In this document: piece after piece, positions 1-8,688 of the stretch
Position numbering within the stretch: position 1 is the stretch's first letter
How the letters are laid out: each line of letters opens with the position of its first letter
NCBI RefSeq assembly: GCF_030817655.1
Contig: NZ_JAUSZM010000002.1
Location: 46,252-110,251 of the forward strand
DNA from: Streptomyces sp. V4I2
Lineage (GTDB): Bacteria; Actinomycetota; Actinomycetes; Streptomycetales; Streptomycetaceae
Direction of reading: 5' to 3'
DNA length: 64,000 bases
Made by a program: the position numbers and the translations under genes
Notes under the pieces: model-generated
Databases searched by the model: none
Told to the model about the DNA's origin: nothing
The model's input: the letters and a program-made list of their open reading frames with translations, nothing else

Positions 1-678
1 CGCCCGAACGGCGTGCTGGAGCCGTTCAAGGCGTATCTCAACGCCCGCTTCACCGAGACGCAGGGTCAGGTCAGCGGCAGCCGCCTGTTCCAGGAGATCC
101 ACGAGCGCGGCGATCGGGGCAGCCGCCAGGTCGTCCGCAAGCACCTCGCCGCCCTGCGGGCGGGCACCGCCGAACCGGTCCGGGCCGACATCCCCAGTCC
201 CCGGAAGATCGCCTCGTGGATCATGCGGTCCCGCGAGACCCTCACCGAGAGCCAGGACAAGCGGCTGCTGGAGGTCCGGCTCGCCTGCCCGGACATCACC
301 CGGGCCTGCGACCTTGCCCGCGCGTTCGCCGATCTCGTCCGTCACCGGCGTGGATTCCTGCTGCTGGAGTGGATTCGCCAGGCCGAGCAGGACGCCCCGA
401 AGCCGATGCGGCGCTTCGCCGGCTCACTCCGCCAGGACCTCGACGCCGTCACTGCAGGCCTCACCCTTCCCTGGAGTTCCGGAGTTGTCGAAGGCCACGT
501 GAACCGGGTGAAAACACTCAGGCGAGCCATGTACGGCCGAGCATCCTTCGAACTCCTCCGGACCGCATCCTCATCCAGCCATGACCTTCACGGAACTGAT
601 CAGCCTGCCGGACGTTCACACGCGTGGAGCTGTCGGCGGTCTCTGAACCTGGACCCCTTTGGGGTCGGTGACTTTTGA
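1..678 (+). pseudogene. ISL3-family transposase, 3' part, frameshifted near its end
   Basis: The open frame enters from the window edge, so the N-terminus lies outside. The visible part matches the C-terminal half of ISL3-type DDE transposases, including the conserved WSSGVVEGHVNRVKTLRRAMYG block followed by RASFELLR. After FELLR (about position 563) the frame runs into unrelated residues, while a one-base shift restores a short tail ILIQP and a stop at 582-584. A one-base loss near the 3' end is therefore likely. The IS21 element begins at 644, just downstream. Family assignment is by motif recognition; the element's own right end was not delimited. Confidence 0.75.
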
Positions 679-694
679 CCCCGTGTGCAGTTGT

Positions 695-1483
695 TCACCC
701 GGTTGCCGCGCTCGGTGTTCGGCCGATGTCGCGGTCTTTGAGCCGGTAGGAGTCTCCCTTCAAGGAGAGCACATCGGCGTGATGGACGAGACGGTCGATC
801 ATGGCGGCGGCGACGGTGTCGTCGCTGAAGACCTCTCCCCAGCGTCCGAACGGTTTGTTGCTGGTCACGATCACGGACGCGCGTTCGTAGCGGCCGGAGA
901 TCAGCTGGAAGAACAGGTTCGCCGCTTGCGGTTCGAACGGGATGTAGCCGACCTCATCGATCACCAGAACGGGGACGCGTGCCAGCCGCAGGAGTTCGTC
1001 CTGCAGCTTGCCGGTGGCGTGGGCGGCGGCCAGGCGGTCGACCCACTGGGAGGCGGTGGCGAACGCGACGCGGTGTCCGGCCTGACAGGCACGGATGCCC
1101 AGGGCGATGGCCAGGTGGGTCTTGCCGGTGCCGGGCGGGCCGAGGAAGACCACGTTCTCCTTGCCGGTGATGAAGTCCAGGGTGCCCAGGTGGGCCACCG
1201 CCTCCCGTTTCAGCCCGCGCAGGTGGGTGAAGTCGAACTCCTCCAGGGTCTTGCGGGCGGGGAAACGGGCCGCGCGGATGCGGCCTTCGCCGCCGTGGGC
1301 CTCGCGGGCGGCGACCTCGCGCTGCAGGCAGGCGGCCAGGTATTCCTGATGTGTCCAGGACTCGGCGGTGGCGCGTTCGGCGAGCCGGTCGGCAGCGTCC
1401 AGCAGGGCTGGTGCCTTCAATGCACGGCTGAGGAAGGCAAGTTCGGCGGCGACGTCCCGGGATGTGGTGGTGCGGGTGGCCAT
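695..1483 (-). CDS. istB: IS21 helper ATPase IstB
   Basis: 262-residue AAA+ ATPase that assists IstA in transposition. It shows Walker A GPPGTGKTH around residue 107, Walker B VLVIDEVGYIP around residue 170, and the SNKPFGRWGEVF block typical of IstB. The start is ATG at 1483 because GGAG lies at normal spacing and because a longer open frame upstream would run through istA. The start lies 5 bases beyond the istA stop codon, so the two are probably translationally coupled. The protein looks full length. Confidence 0.92.
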   Translation of the reverse strand: MATRTTTSRDVAAELAFLSRALKAPALLDAADRLAERATAESWTHQEYLAACLQREVAAREAHGGEGRIRAARFPARKTLEEFDFTHLRGLKREAVAHLGTLDFITGKENVVFLGPPGTGKTHLAIALGIRACQAGHRVAFATASQWVDRLAAAHATGKLQDELLRLARVPVLVIDEVGYIPFEPQAANLFFQLISGRYERASVIVTSNKPFGRWGEVFSDDTVAAAMIDRLVHHADVLSLKGDSYRLKDRDIGRTPSAATG

Positions 1484-1488
1484 GGCAT

Positions 1489-2736
1489 TTACTCCTGTCC
1501 TCCGCCGCCCTCGATCAGCTGGAAGACGCGGTCGTAGGCCGGCAGATCCGGCTGTGCGACCTCCACCGCCGCGGCGCCGACCCCACCGGTCTGGCGGTAC
1601 TGGTGCCGCATCGCCGTGGCGGCATCGGCGTGGTCGGGGTCGGTCAGTGTCTGGTGGCGGGCCCAGCAGCGCGTATGTTCGGCGACCAGGCGGCCGTCCA
1701 GGTGGGCCCGCACCGTTTCGGTGTCCGCCTCGATGCGCACGATCCGTCCGATCGCGGCCGGGTGGACGGAGTAGTCGCAGGTGTCCAGGCGGATGTAGTG
1801 GTCCCGGCCGATCCGCACCGAGGTCTGCCACCAGCGCGGCGGTGCGGTCGGCGGCAGCGGCAGCATCGCGGCCCGGTCGGCCTCCCACCGCTCGGCCGGG
1901 CGGGCATCCAGGGTGCGGTGCACTCGTCGGTTGGCGACCTCGAGCCATGCGGCCAGCTGCGTGTTGAAGTCGGCCGGGGAAGTGAACACCCTGCCGGGCA
2001 GGAATGACGTTTCCAGGTAGCCGTTGGCCCGCTCGACCAGCCCCTTGGCCTCCGGGTCGCGGGGCCGGCACAAGATCACCTTGCAGGCCAGCAGCCCGGC
2101 TAGGGCTGCGAACTCATGACCGAGCACGACCCGCCCCTCGCGGCGGCGACCGATGGCCGCCTCGTTGTCCCAGACCAACGCCCGGGGCACCGCATTCCAG
2201 CCGGACAGCAGGTCCCAGTGCCCGCTCACCAGATCGGCGGCCTGCCTCGACGGCAGCATCCGCGCGGTCATCACCCGCGAGTACCCAGCCACCATCACCA
2301 GCACCGGCGGGCGCCCGGTCTGCCCGAAGCCCAGAGGGATGTCCGCTGGCGGGAACCACAGGTCACACTGGGCCAGCTCGCCGGGCTGATACGCCGTCCG
2401 GGAGACCGGATCCGCCGGCAAATACACCGGCCGCAGTTCCCGCACCCGCCGCTTCAGCACCGACAACGACCGTTCCCACCCGATCCGCTCGGCAATCACA
2501 GTGGCGGGCATCCGCGGATACTGGGCCAGCAACTCACGGATCGCCGGCTCTACCGCGTCCACGATCGAGCCCCTCGGCGCCCGCCGGCACTTCGGCGGAT
2601 CGTCGCTGGCCACAGCCCGCCGCACGGTGTTCCGGGCGATCCCCAGATGCCGCGCGATCCCCTTGATCGACATGCCCTCCGCACGGTGGAGCCGCCGGAT
2701 CTCAGCCCAGTCCTCCACACCGATCACCTCTTCCAC
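1489..2736 (-). CDS. istA: IS21 transposase IstA
   Basis: 415-residue DDE transposase. An N-terminal helix-turn-helix (GMSIKGIARHLGIARNTVRRA, residues about 21-41) precedes an RVE-type catalytic core with QCDLWFPP, VWDNEAAIG and KGLVERANGYLE supplying the D, D and E positions, and a C-terminal Mu-type domain (HYIRLDTCDYSVHPAAIGR). It starts at GTG 2736 and ends just before istB. No frameshift was seen and the length is in the normal range, so the element may be active. Confidence 0.92.
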   Translation of the reverse strand: MEEVIGVEDWAEIRRLHRAEGMSIKGIARHLGIARNTVRRAVASDDPPKCRRAPRGSIVDAVEPAIRELLAQYPRMPATVIAERIGWERSLSVLKRRVRELRPVYLPADPVSRTAYQPGELAQCDLWFPPADIPLGFGQTGRPPVLVMVAGYSRVMTARMLPSRQAADLVSGHWDLLSGWNAVPRALVWDNEAAIGRRREGRVVLGHEFAALAGLLACKVILCRPRDPEAKGLVERANGYLETSFLPGRVFTSPADFNTQLAAWLEVANRRVHRTLDARPAERWEADRAAMLPLPPTAPPRWWQTSVRIGRDHYIRLDTCDYSVHPAAIGRIVRIEADTETVRAHLDGRLVAEHTRCWARHQTLTDPDHADAATAMRHQYRQTGGVGAAAVEVAQPDLPAYDRVFQLIEGGGGQE

Positions 2737-2812
2737 CTGACTCCCATGGAGCCAGACTGATCACTTGATCACGGAAGGGGTCACTTTTCATCGACCGATA
2801 GGGGGTCACGGT

Positions 2813-3622
2813 TCACGGAACGGCGACAGGAGCCGGCGGGAAGCCGTCCGAGGCATCGGCTGGCCGTCCGAATGCCCAGATTCGATCGAATTCATCCTGA
2901 AAGTGTTGATACCAGTGGCCGTCACGGTCTGGCAACACACTGAATACGGCGTCTCCGGAAGCGGAGCTGTGGGAGTAGATGTCGACATGGATGCATCCGC
3001 TGGGCCGCTGCGGGTCCAGCAGCACGAGGCCAAAGGCAGGGACAAACGGCAGAAAGCGCACGGCGATCCTTCCGTCAGTTCCCGGGGACTCCACCAGCTC
3101 TCGAAGCAGGTCGATGGACGGGCGCAGCCGATTCTCGAACACGGTCGGCCGGTCGGAGAGGGTGCTGCGACGAGCTGCCTCTGCTGGGGCAGAGGTGGCC
3201 GCGTCGATCAGCGCCACCTTGATAGTCGCTCCGGCGGCAGCACGGCGCTGCAACTCGTCAACCAGGTTCCGCAGGGTCCGCGACAGCGTGACCCCGACGA
3301 CTCTGATGTCCTGCGCGCCACGTACCTGCTCGATGAGGTCAGGCTTGTCATGGGTCAGGAAGTCTTCCGCCGAGACCTCTCCTGCCATTCGGGAGCGCAC
3401 CTGCGCTGCCAACTCTGATACTTGCCTGCGGCTGCCGAGCAGCCCACCGGAGAGCAGGGCCAGCGTTGCGAGCGTGGCGGCGGCCAGCACCTTGCCGCTG
3501 GCTATATCGAGAGCTCCGAGCACTGCCAAGGTCACGGAGAGCAGTGCCGTCGAGTAGATCTCCAGGTTCTCGCCCCGGGTGACATCCTGGCGCACGCGCC
3601 GCAGGAAACGCATGCAGGCCAT
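2813..3622 (-). CDS. membrane protein with PLD-like C-terminal domain, 3' end cut by IS21
   Basis: The N-terminus has a charged stretch (MRFLRRVRQDV) and two hydrophobic segments (about residues 20-60 from the chosen ATG). A soluble domain with alternating beta/alpha character follows (IRVVGVTLSRTLRNLVDEL, IKVALIDAA, GCIHVDIYS), recalling phospholipase-D-like domains of actinobacterial regulator-associated proteins. No HKD catalytic motif is visible, so activity is unknown. The stop TGA is read from the terminal TGAACC of the IS21 element, so the original C-terminus is probably lost. Start is uncertain: TTG 3649, ATG 3622 and ATG 3613 are all possible and none has a good ribosome site. Confidence 0.55.
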   Translation of the reverse strand: MACMRFLRRVRQDVTRGENLEIYSTALLSVTLAVLGALDIASGKVLAAATLATLALLSGGLLGSRRQVSELAAQVRSRMAGEVSAEDFLTHDKPDLIEQVRGAQDIRVVGVTLSRTLRNLVDELQRRAAAGATIKVALIDAATSAPAEAARRSTLSDRPTVFENRLRPSIDLLRELVESPGTDGRIAVRFLPFVPAFGLVLLDPQRPSGCIHVDIYSHSSASGDAVFSVLPDRDGHWYQHFQDEFDRIWAFGRPADASDGFPPAPVAVP

Positions 3623-3884
3623 CGTGTGCGTCTGACGGAGGGCCGTCAATGTCCAGCAAGGGCTCAGATGACCAAGGCCACACGGCAGCCGCCCACGTGC
3701 TGACGCCGCTCAGGCTCTCCTTCACACAATCGCGGACAGAGCCCTGAAATCGGCCAGGGCCGCTCGTCGCCTCGCTCCGTCCCGTGTTCAACGGAGTGAG
3801 GAGCTTCAACGAGCACCGCGGGTGTTTCCGGCCGGAGCCACCCGCTCGGGAAGTGTGCGGGTCGAGTCGGCCGGCTGAGTGCCA

Positions 3885-3914
3885 TCGACCTCCCCTGCAG
3901 CAGCCGTCTACGCT
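3885..3914 (+). promoter_or_regulatory. candidate promoter for a leaderless transcript
   Basis: TCGACC (3885-3890) is separated by 18 bases from TACGCT (3909-3914), with the ATG at 3921 only 6 bases beyond the -10 box. There is no Shine-Dalgarno sequence before the ATG. This is the usual geometry of leaderless actinobacterial genes. Confidence 0.45.
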
Positions 3915-3920
3915 CTCGGC

Positions 3921-4853
3921 ATGCAGCGCAGCGACGTCACGCGGGACGACGGCACTTGGGTGGGCCTGTCCCTGGACGTACAGGACTGCCACCTGCCGGG
4001 GCTGTGCGTGTTCAGCGCAGGGGCGCGACTGCTGGTCTCCCGGCTGTCGCGGCCTGTGCTGCTCGCCGTTGTCGACGAGCAGCTCCAGGGCGTGGACTTC
4101 TGGCGCACCGACGAGTACCGCTCCATTGTCCCGCCGCTACGCGCCGATGTGGGGCGAGCCCTGGCGGGCAGCCCGCAACGGTGGGCTCACCGCTTCGCGC
4201 AGTACCTCATCGACTCGCCGGACAGCCCGCTGCACGAGGGCCGATGGCTGCTCTCGTGCGAGAGTCCACTGCGGCGCTGGCGCCACGCTGACACTGCGCA
4301 TGCCCAGTACTGGAGCTCGATGCTCGTCGAGGGCCATCCGGACGGATACATCGACTGGTTTGTCCACTCCGGATCGTGGGAGGTTCTTCCGTTGCGGCCG
4401 ATGCCCGGTGCCGACGACAGCCGGGTCAAGGCGTACCGCAAGCAGGCCCGGGAAGGGACGCTCCCACCCGTCCTGTTGTGGTGGGTCAGTGGCCTGGACT
4501 GCCATCTGATCCTGGATGGTCACGCACGGCTCGCCGCGGCGATCGCCGAGTCCATCGAGCCTGCGCTGCTGCAGTTGCACCGCACGGTGCCGCGCGATGA
4601 CCTGGCCGCACGCATCGATGACGCCGTGGGCTTCTACGAGTACGAACTGGCACGCTTCGCCGAACTCCGCGCCGTCCACGGCCCCACCGTCCCGGACGGC
4701 GCCGCCACCGCCGGCCCACAGCTCGTCCGCCTCCTTCACGACCTGAACGCTGCAGAACAGCCGACCTGGGCCTGGCCTCTGCCCGGCGGGGAGGCCCAAT
4801 GGTGTCGCATCGCAGGCGAGGTGACGGCCGGCCAGGACTGGCTCCATACCTGA
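3921..4853 (+). CDS. ParB-like nuclease-fold protein, function unknown
   Basis: 310-residue soluble protein. The segment around LPPVLLWWVSGLDCHLILDGHARLAAAI resembles the ParB/sulfiredoxin N-terminal fold (a D-G-H-x-R-L-x-A-A motif), but no DNA-binding helix-turn-helix is obvious. The N-terminal half (WVGLSLDVQDCHLPGLCVFSAGARLLVSR) looks like a small beta-rich domain. I chose ATG 3921 over the longer frame from 3879 because a promoter-like -10 lies 6 bases upstream. The gene is monocistronic and convergent with the gene at 5194-5748. It could be a nucleotide-binding or nuclease-like accessory protein; a partition role is not supported. Confidence 0.55.
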   Translation: MQRSDVTRDDGTWVGLSLDVQDCHLPGLCVFSAGARLLVSRLSRPVLLAVVDEQLQGVDFWRTDEYRSIVPPLRADVGRALAGSPQRWAHRFAQYLIDSPDSPLHEGRWLLSCESPLRRWRHADTAHAQYWSSMLVEGHPDGYIDWFVHSGSWEVLPLRPMPGADDSRVKAYRKQAREGTLPPVLLWWVSGLDCHLILDGHARLAAAIAESIEPALLQLHRTVPRDDLAARIDDAVGFYEYELARFAELRAVHGPTVPDGAATAGPQLVRLLHDLNAAEQPTWAWPLPGGEAQWCRIAGEVTAGQDWLHT

Positions 4854-5193
4854 GCCCTGCCGACCCCCCGCTGGCTGTCGCCTCCGGGCGTACCGCCGTA
4901 CCGCCAGGGACGCACACCGCGTGAAGGCCGCCTCTCTCAGGCACGAGATCTCAACGCGTACGCGGGCTCTGGCGCGTGCCGCCCTCAGCAGGCGGTCCGC
5001 GGCCGAGTTGGTCCGCCCCTGCCCCTGGACCTGGCTGGCTGGCTGGCTATCGGGCGGCCCCTCTCTTGTGGCGCTCATTCGCAGGTCTGCCCCTGGGTGG
5101 GGAGATTTACTGAGCAGGTCTGGGCTCACCGCCGAGCAGGAGATGGCCGTTCAGCGCCATCACCTGTGGCAGGCCGGCCTGCCAACGCCGGAT
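4854..5193. other. convergent intergenic region with a 16-bp palindrome
   Basis: 340 bases lie between two converging genes. No coding sequence is convincing. A perfect 16-bp palindrome GGCAGGCCGGCCTGCC sits at 5168-5183, next to the stop of the leftward gene, and may act as a two-way terminator although no T-run follows. Confidence 0.3.
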
Positions 5194-5748
5194 TCAGGTG
5201 CGCTCATACCGCGGCGGCAGGAGGCCTTCGCCCGGCCACAAAGGCTGCTCGGCCACCAGGGCGGTGAGGAACAGGTCCACCTCGGCCAGGACTTCGGCGC
5301 GGTCGTCCGGCCCGTAGACGATGAGCTCGCCCGCCGCAGGGTTGATCGCTTGCAGCTGGTTGTCCGGGCCGGGTCCGGTGCAGATCAGGGCCCGGGCGAT
5401 ATCGGGGAGTCCGAGGCTGAGGGCATCGCACATCTGTGTCTGCACGAGCTGGACGAGGTCGGTGGTGACGCGCTCCCAGTCGCCGATCGCAGGCCAGTCA
5501 GCGCCGCCGTTCAGTTCGTGGGTGAGGGTGGCCAGCGGAATGATCTGGCCCGGCTGCCGTCCTTGGGTGAGCAGGTCATGGATCCGGGCGCCGTCGGGCT
5601 GGCGCACCTGCTGGTGGAGCAGAGAGGCGGCGGCCACCACGGTGGTGTTGATCTCCTGCGTTCCGGGGCCGGGGTAGTACGGCTCGTGGGCGAAGAGGAA
5701 GTAGACGTCCGACGTGCGGACAGCCGGACCAGGTTCGGGCTGGGGCAT
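5194..5748 (-). CDS. hypothetical protein of the replication-region operon
   Basis: 184-residue soluble acidic protein that I do not recognise. It starts at ATG 5748 with AAAGGA about 9 bases upstream. No transmembrane segment or signal peptide is seen; the predicted pattern is mostly helical (WERVTTDLVQLVQTQMCDALSLGLPDIARAL). It is the last of three leftward genes (6654-8081, 5842-6657, this one), 93 bases after its neighbour. The co-orientation with a wHTH replication-type protein suggests a plasmid-maintenance or transfer accessory role, which is inference only. Confidence 0.5.
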   Translation of the reverse strand: MPQPEPGPAVRTSDVYFLFAHEPYYPGPGTQEINTTVVAAASLLHQQVRQPDGARIHDLLTQGRQPGQIIPLATLTHELNGGADWPAIGDWERVTTDLVQLVQTQMCDALSLGLPDIARALICTGPGPDNQLQAINPAAGELIVYGPDDRAEVLAEVDLFLTALVAEQPLWPGEGLLPPRYERT

Positions 5749-5841
5749 GAGGAAGGTTCCTTTCAGAGGTGACGTGCCGGGTGTGTGGCGAGGTGCCCGG
5801 GGTGTCGTCGGACGGACGCCAGGCGGGTACGGGCCCAGTGG

Positions 5842-6657
5842 TCACCCCCGCCCGGGCTTGCGGGTCTGGCCCGCGCTGGCTGTGCCGTCCTCGGCGGTGC
5901 GCTGGAGGATCTGGGCGACCTGGTCGGCGAGTTGGAGCATCAGCCGTTCGCGGGCGATGAGGCTGGCTGAGGCCGCGCGGGTGTCCTGGGTCTGGAGTTG
6001 GTCGGCGGCGTCCCACAGCAGGTTGTGGCCGATCTCGGCCCAGCGGCGCAGTTCGTAGCGGTCGCTTGCGGCGGCGGCCTGGACGAGCGAGGTGTGCAGG
6101 GCGGCGAGGCGTTGCAGGTAGCGGCAGGCGCCGTCGTCTTCGACGCTGCGGACGTGTTCGCGGGCCCGGGCGTCCAGTCGGCCGGGCAGGTGCTCGGCGA
6201 GCAGCGGGGCGAGCAGCATCGCCGGCAGAGCGACGTCGGCGGGGACGCCGTGGCTCATGGCGAACAGTGCGGCGAGCAGGCTGACGAGCGCGACGGCAGC
6301 GGCGGAAAAGCGCAGGGATACCGAGACGGTGTCCAGGGCGATGCGCTGGGCGGGGCGCCTGGTCGGCCAGCGCAGGGCCAGGCGCTGGGTGCGGGTCGCG
6401 GCCGGGGTCAGTACCCCGACCTGATGGGGGACCTCGGGCAGCGTGCCGTCGCCGGGGACGGTCCAGGCGAGCCAGTCCCATGGGGTGCGTTCGTGTACGA
6501 GCACGGGCTGACACGCGGCCGAGCAGGTGTGGTCGCGGACGTGGCCGGTGCGCAGGGCACGGGATTGCTCCGTCTGCCACCGGCCCGGGTCGCGGGTGAA
6601 GGGGTGCCGGTGGTGCGCGGCCGCGGCCGGCGGTGGGGTGTGCAGCGTGTCCGTCAC
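5842..6657 (-). CDS. two-helix membrane protein coupled to the double-wHTH gene
   Basis: 271-residue protein starting at GTG 6657, whose GTGA overlaps the stop of the upstream gene; GGAAGGAAG lies just before it. Residues about 115-160 form two hydrophobic helices (AAAVALVSLLAALFAM and VALPAMLLAPLLAEHL). The rest is cytosolic and helical, with a conserved-looking C-terminal helical block rich in R, L and A (residues 175-250). The family is not recognised. Overlapping translation with the wHTH gene implies they work together, perhaps tethering the replication or partition protein to the membrane (inference). Confidence 0.55.
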   Translation of the reverse strand: MTDTLHTPPPAAAAHHRHPFTRDPGRWQTEQSRALRTGHVRDHTCSAACQPVLVHERTPWDWLAWTVPGDGTLPEVPHQVGVLTPAATRTQRLALRWPTRRPAQRIALDTVSVSLRFSAAAVALVSLLAALFAMSHGVPADVALPAMLLAPLLAEHLPGRLDARAREHVRSVEDDGACRYLQRLAALHTSLVQAAAASDRYELRRWAEIGHNLLWDAADQLQTQDTRAASASLIARERLMLQLADQVAQILQRTAEDGTASAGQTRKPGRG

Positions 6658-8081
6658 GGGCTGCTTCCTTCCAGTGGGTCGATAAAGATGGAGGCGCACG
6701 TGGTGCAGCGGCCGTCGCCGTCGGGGCGGGCGCGCCGGGGGGTGGGGCCCGGGCAGGAACGGCACGGCGGCCAGCCGAGGCAGGCCGGGCACAGGTCCTC
6801 GCCCAGGGCGGTTGCGGGCATACCGCAGCCGGCGCATTCGGTGAGGGCCCGGTAGGTCAGGGCCTCGCTCACCGTGCGGGCGGCCGCAGGACTGGCCGAT
6901 CGCGGCGGCGGGTCGTGCCACGGGGGCGTGGCGTGGTGGTCGGCCACCGTGGCGGGCGGTGGGTAGGCCTGGGCGGCGCGGAGCCGGGCGGCGATGATCG
7001 CGCCGACGGTGGTGCGGACCGGCTGGGGCAGAGGGCGGTCGCTGATGACGTGCTGGAGCTGCTTGCGCGTCCAGCCGGCTTCCAGCATGGCGGTGACGGT
7101 CCGGCCCTGCTCGGCGAGGACCTGGTCGGTCAGCAGCAGTTCGGGGCGCTGCGCGCCGATCGCCAGCAGCAGGCGGATTCCTGGTCCGAGGTCCGCGGGC
7201 GCCGGTGCGGTCGGTGCCGTCCGTGGGGATGGTGGTGCCTCGCGGCGCGGTCGCGCTGCGCGGGCGCCGGGAGGGAGGGGGCTGGTGTGCTGCTGAGTGG
7301 TCTTCTTTCTGTTGGTGTTCTTAGGGGGCCGGTCAGCCAACGTAGGGTCATCCACTGGTGGAAAACCCGACTCTGGCCCGGACCTGGTGTTTTGCAGGGC
7401 GGGCAGGTCGGTAATGACGTAGGCGGCCGCGCCGAGGGTGCCGTCTGGGTCGCGCTCGCGTTCACGGACCAGGAAGCCGTGCTTCTCCAGTTCCTTCAGC
7501 CCGCTCCTGACGGCTGACTCGCCGTCGCGGCCGCGGCGGGCGATGTCGGTGACGGTCATCCGCCAGCCCTCCCGGTGCGTGGAGAGCAGTCCGAACAGTC
7601 CCTTGGCCTTGAAGGACAACTGGGTGTCGCGGAACAGCGCGTTGGCGATCTGGGTGAACCGATCGGCCGCCATCACACCCCGGCGGATCCCCGCCCAGAA
7701 CCCGCCGGCCGACTCGGTCTCGGGGGCCGTGACCACCACGTCGGCTTCGCCCAGCGCGATGTCCAGGGCGGCCGGGCGGTCGGTGATGCAGTAGACGATC
7801 TCGCCGAGGGTGCCATCCGGGCGGCGCAGGCGTTCACGGATCAGGTAGCCGTGCGCCTCCAACTCCTTCAGGCCGGTACGGACCGCTTCCCGTCCGTCCG
7901 GGCCCAGGCGGACCAGGTCGGCGATCGCCACCTGCCAGCCGTTTCGGTGCGTGCTGACGTACCCGAAGATCCCCTTCGCTTTGAACGACAGCCGGGCGTC
8001 GCGGAACAGCGCGTTGGCGACCTGGGTGAACTGATCGCCGGCCATCATGCCCCGGCGGATCCCCGCCCCGAAGCGGCTCAC
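6654..8081 (-). CDS. double winged-helix replication-initiator-like protein with C-terminal zinc-ribbon-like Cys cluster
   Basis: 475-residue protein built from two tandem homologous modules, residues about 6-105 and 130-229. Each contains AGIRRG-M-A-D-FTQ-ANALFRD-LSFKAKG-FG-STHR-GW, then a helix-turn-helix and wing (GLKELE-HG-L-RER--PDGTLG). The modules agree at roughly two thirds of positions by eye. This module type is found in actinobacterial replication or HTH proteins next to conjugation genes. After a P-rich linker, the C-terminus has paired CxxC motifs (CAGC, CPAC, CRSC, CTTC). GTG 8081 is taken as start, although ATG at codons 12 or 13 is possible. It diverges from the T4SS-like operon across the repeat-rich region 8082-8786, its likely binding target. 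Confidence 0.7.
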   Translation of the reverse strand: MSRFGAGIRRGMMAGDQFTQVANALFRDARLSFKAKGIFGYVSTHRNGWQVAIADLVRLGPDGREAVRTGLKELEAHGYLIRERLRRPDGTLGEIVYCITDRPAALDIALGEADVVVTAPETESAGGFWAGIRRGVMAADRFTQIANALFRDTQLSFKAKGLFGLLSTHREGWRMTVTDIARRGRDGESAVRSGLKELEKHGFLVRERERDPDGTLGAAAYVITDLPALQNTRSGPESGFPPVDDPTLADRPPKNTNRKKTTQQHTSPLPPGARAARPRREAPPSPRTAPTAPAPADLGPGIRLLLAIGAQRPELLLTDQVLAEQGRTVTAMLEAGWTRKQLQHVISDRPLPQPVRTTVGAIIAARLRAAQAYPPPATVADHHATPPWHDPPPRSASPAAARTVSEALTYRALTECAGCGMPATALGEDLCPACLGWPPCRSCPGPTPRRARPDGDGRCTTCASIFIDPLEGSSP

Positions 8082-8235
8082 CGCCGTGCCCCCGCAGCCG
8101 GCCGCAGGCGGTGGCCACGGCGGCGCACCGGGCTCGCCGAGGTGGGACGGCCGGTGGTCCTGGGCGTGGAGGCGTGCGTGTGTTGCATGCCGTCAGCTCA
8201 CTCGCCGGCCCCGACCAGGCTGACGGCCACCGGCC

Positions 8236-8253
8236 CCGACCATCGGTCACGAT
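8236..8253 (-). repeat. left copy of an 18-bp site bracketing the divergent region
   Basis: On the minus strand this reads ATCGTGACCGATGGTCGG. A 17-bp version lacking one base occurs on the plus strand at 8689-8705. The two copies face outward at the edges of the repeat-rich region, as expected for a regulator or initiator binding at both divergent promoters. Confidence 0.5.
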
Positions 8254-8333
8254 CCGGCAACATGCCCGTCTAGCTGCCGTGGTCGGGCTCATGGTCGGGC
8301 CGACCACGCGGCGTCAGCCCGACGCGCACGCAT

Positions 8334-8599
8334 TGCGCAGGTCCGGTTGCGTATCCCCGGAGGGGCGGTGCGCAATCGGGTCTGCACACCTGGTCGAGGG
8401 TCGTGCGCAGTCGGGTGGCGCTCAGCGGCTGCGCAGTCCGCCCGAGAGTTCCTGATGCTCTCGTGCGCAGGTTGGGATGGCGCACTGCGCAGGCTCCGCA
8501 GCCGTCCCGGGCGGACGCCGTCTGCGCATTGGTGTGCGGGTCCTTTGGCCGCGCGGCATGAAGCCCTCGCAGCGGTCGCCGGCATCTGGGCTTGCGCAG
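8334..8599 (+). repeat. iteron-like array of TGCGCAG direct repeats
   Basis: TGCGCA occurs at 8334, 8369, 8404, 8430, 8464, 8486, 8523 and 8593. Six of the eight continue as TGCGCAG, several followed by GTC- or TCGGG-like bases. Many start-to-start distances are 34-37 bases (35, 35, 26, 34, 22, 37, 70). Chance expectation for one 6-mer in 270 bases at this GC content is well below one. The same motif continues at high density into the next gene up to about 9230. This fits iterons of a plasmid origin or a cooperative operator. Confidence 0.55.
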
Positions 8600-8630
8600 G
8601 ACAGGGTGAGTGTCACGAGCTCGCGCAGAC

Positions 8631-8675
8631 CCGTGGTCGGGGTCATGGTCGGCCCGACCATGACCCCGACCACGG
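8631..8675. repeat. perfect 45-bp palindrome (22-bp arms, 1-bp centre)
   Basis: The left arm 8631-8652 (ccgtggtcggggtcatggtc plus gg) is the exact reverse complement of 8654-8675, with one C at the centre. A related imperfect dyad with TGGTCGG/CCGACCA arms lies at 8291-8306. GGTCGG boxes recur at 8698-8735. It sits about 110 bases before the start of the T4SS-like operon. Confidence 0.7.
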
Positions 8676-8688
8676 ACTTCGTGTCCCC

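Larger units (their letters stand above)
644..2815 (-). mobile_element. IS21-family insertion sequence, complete
   Basis: Two overlapping leftward genes of IstA and IstB type are bracketed by imperfect inverted ends. Both ends start TGAACC and carry GACCCC and TGACTTTTGACCCC-like blocks (644-690 and the complement of 2775-2815). No matching target-site duplication was seen: the flanks read gcggtctc and cggaacgg. The right end abuts the 3' end of a PLD-like gene. Confidence 0.85.

Noticed and set aside
8631..8675. Palindrome considered as a rho-independent terminator
   Set aside because: No T-run on either side and it lies upstream of divergent genes, not after a stop codon.
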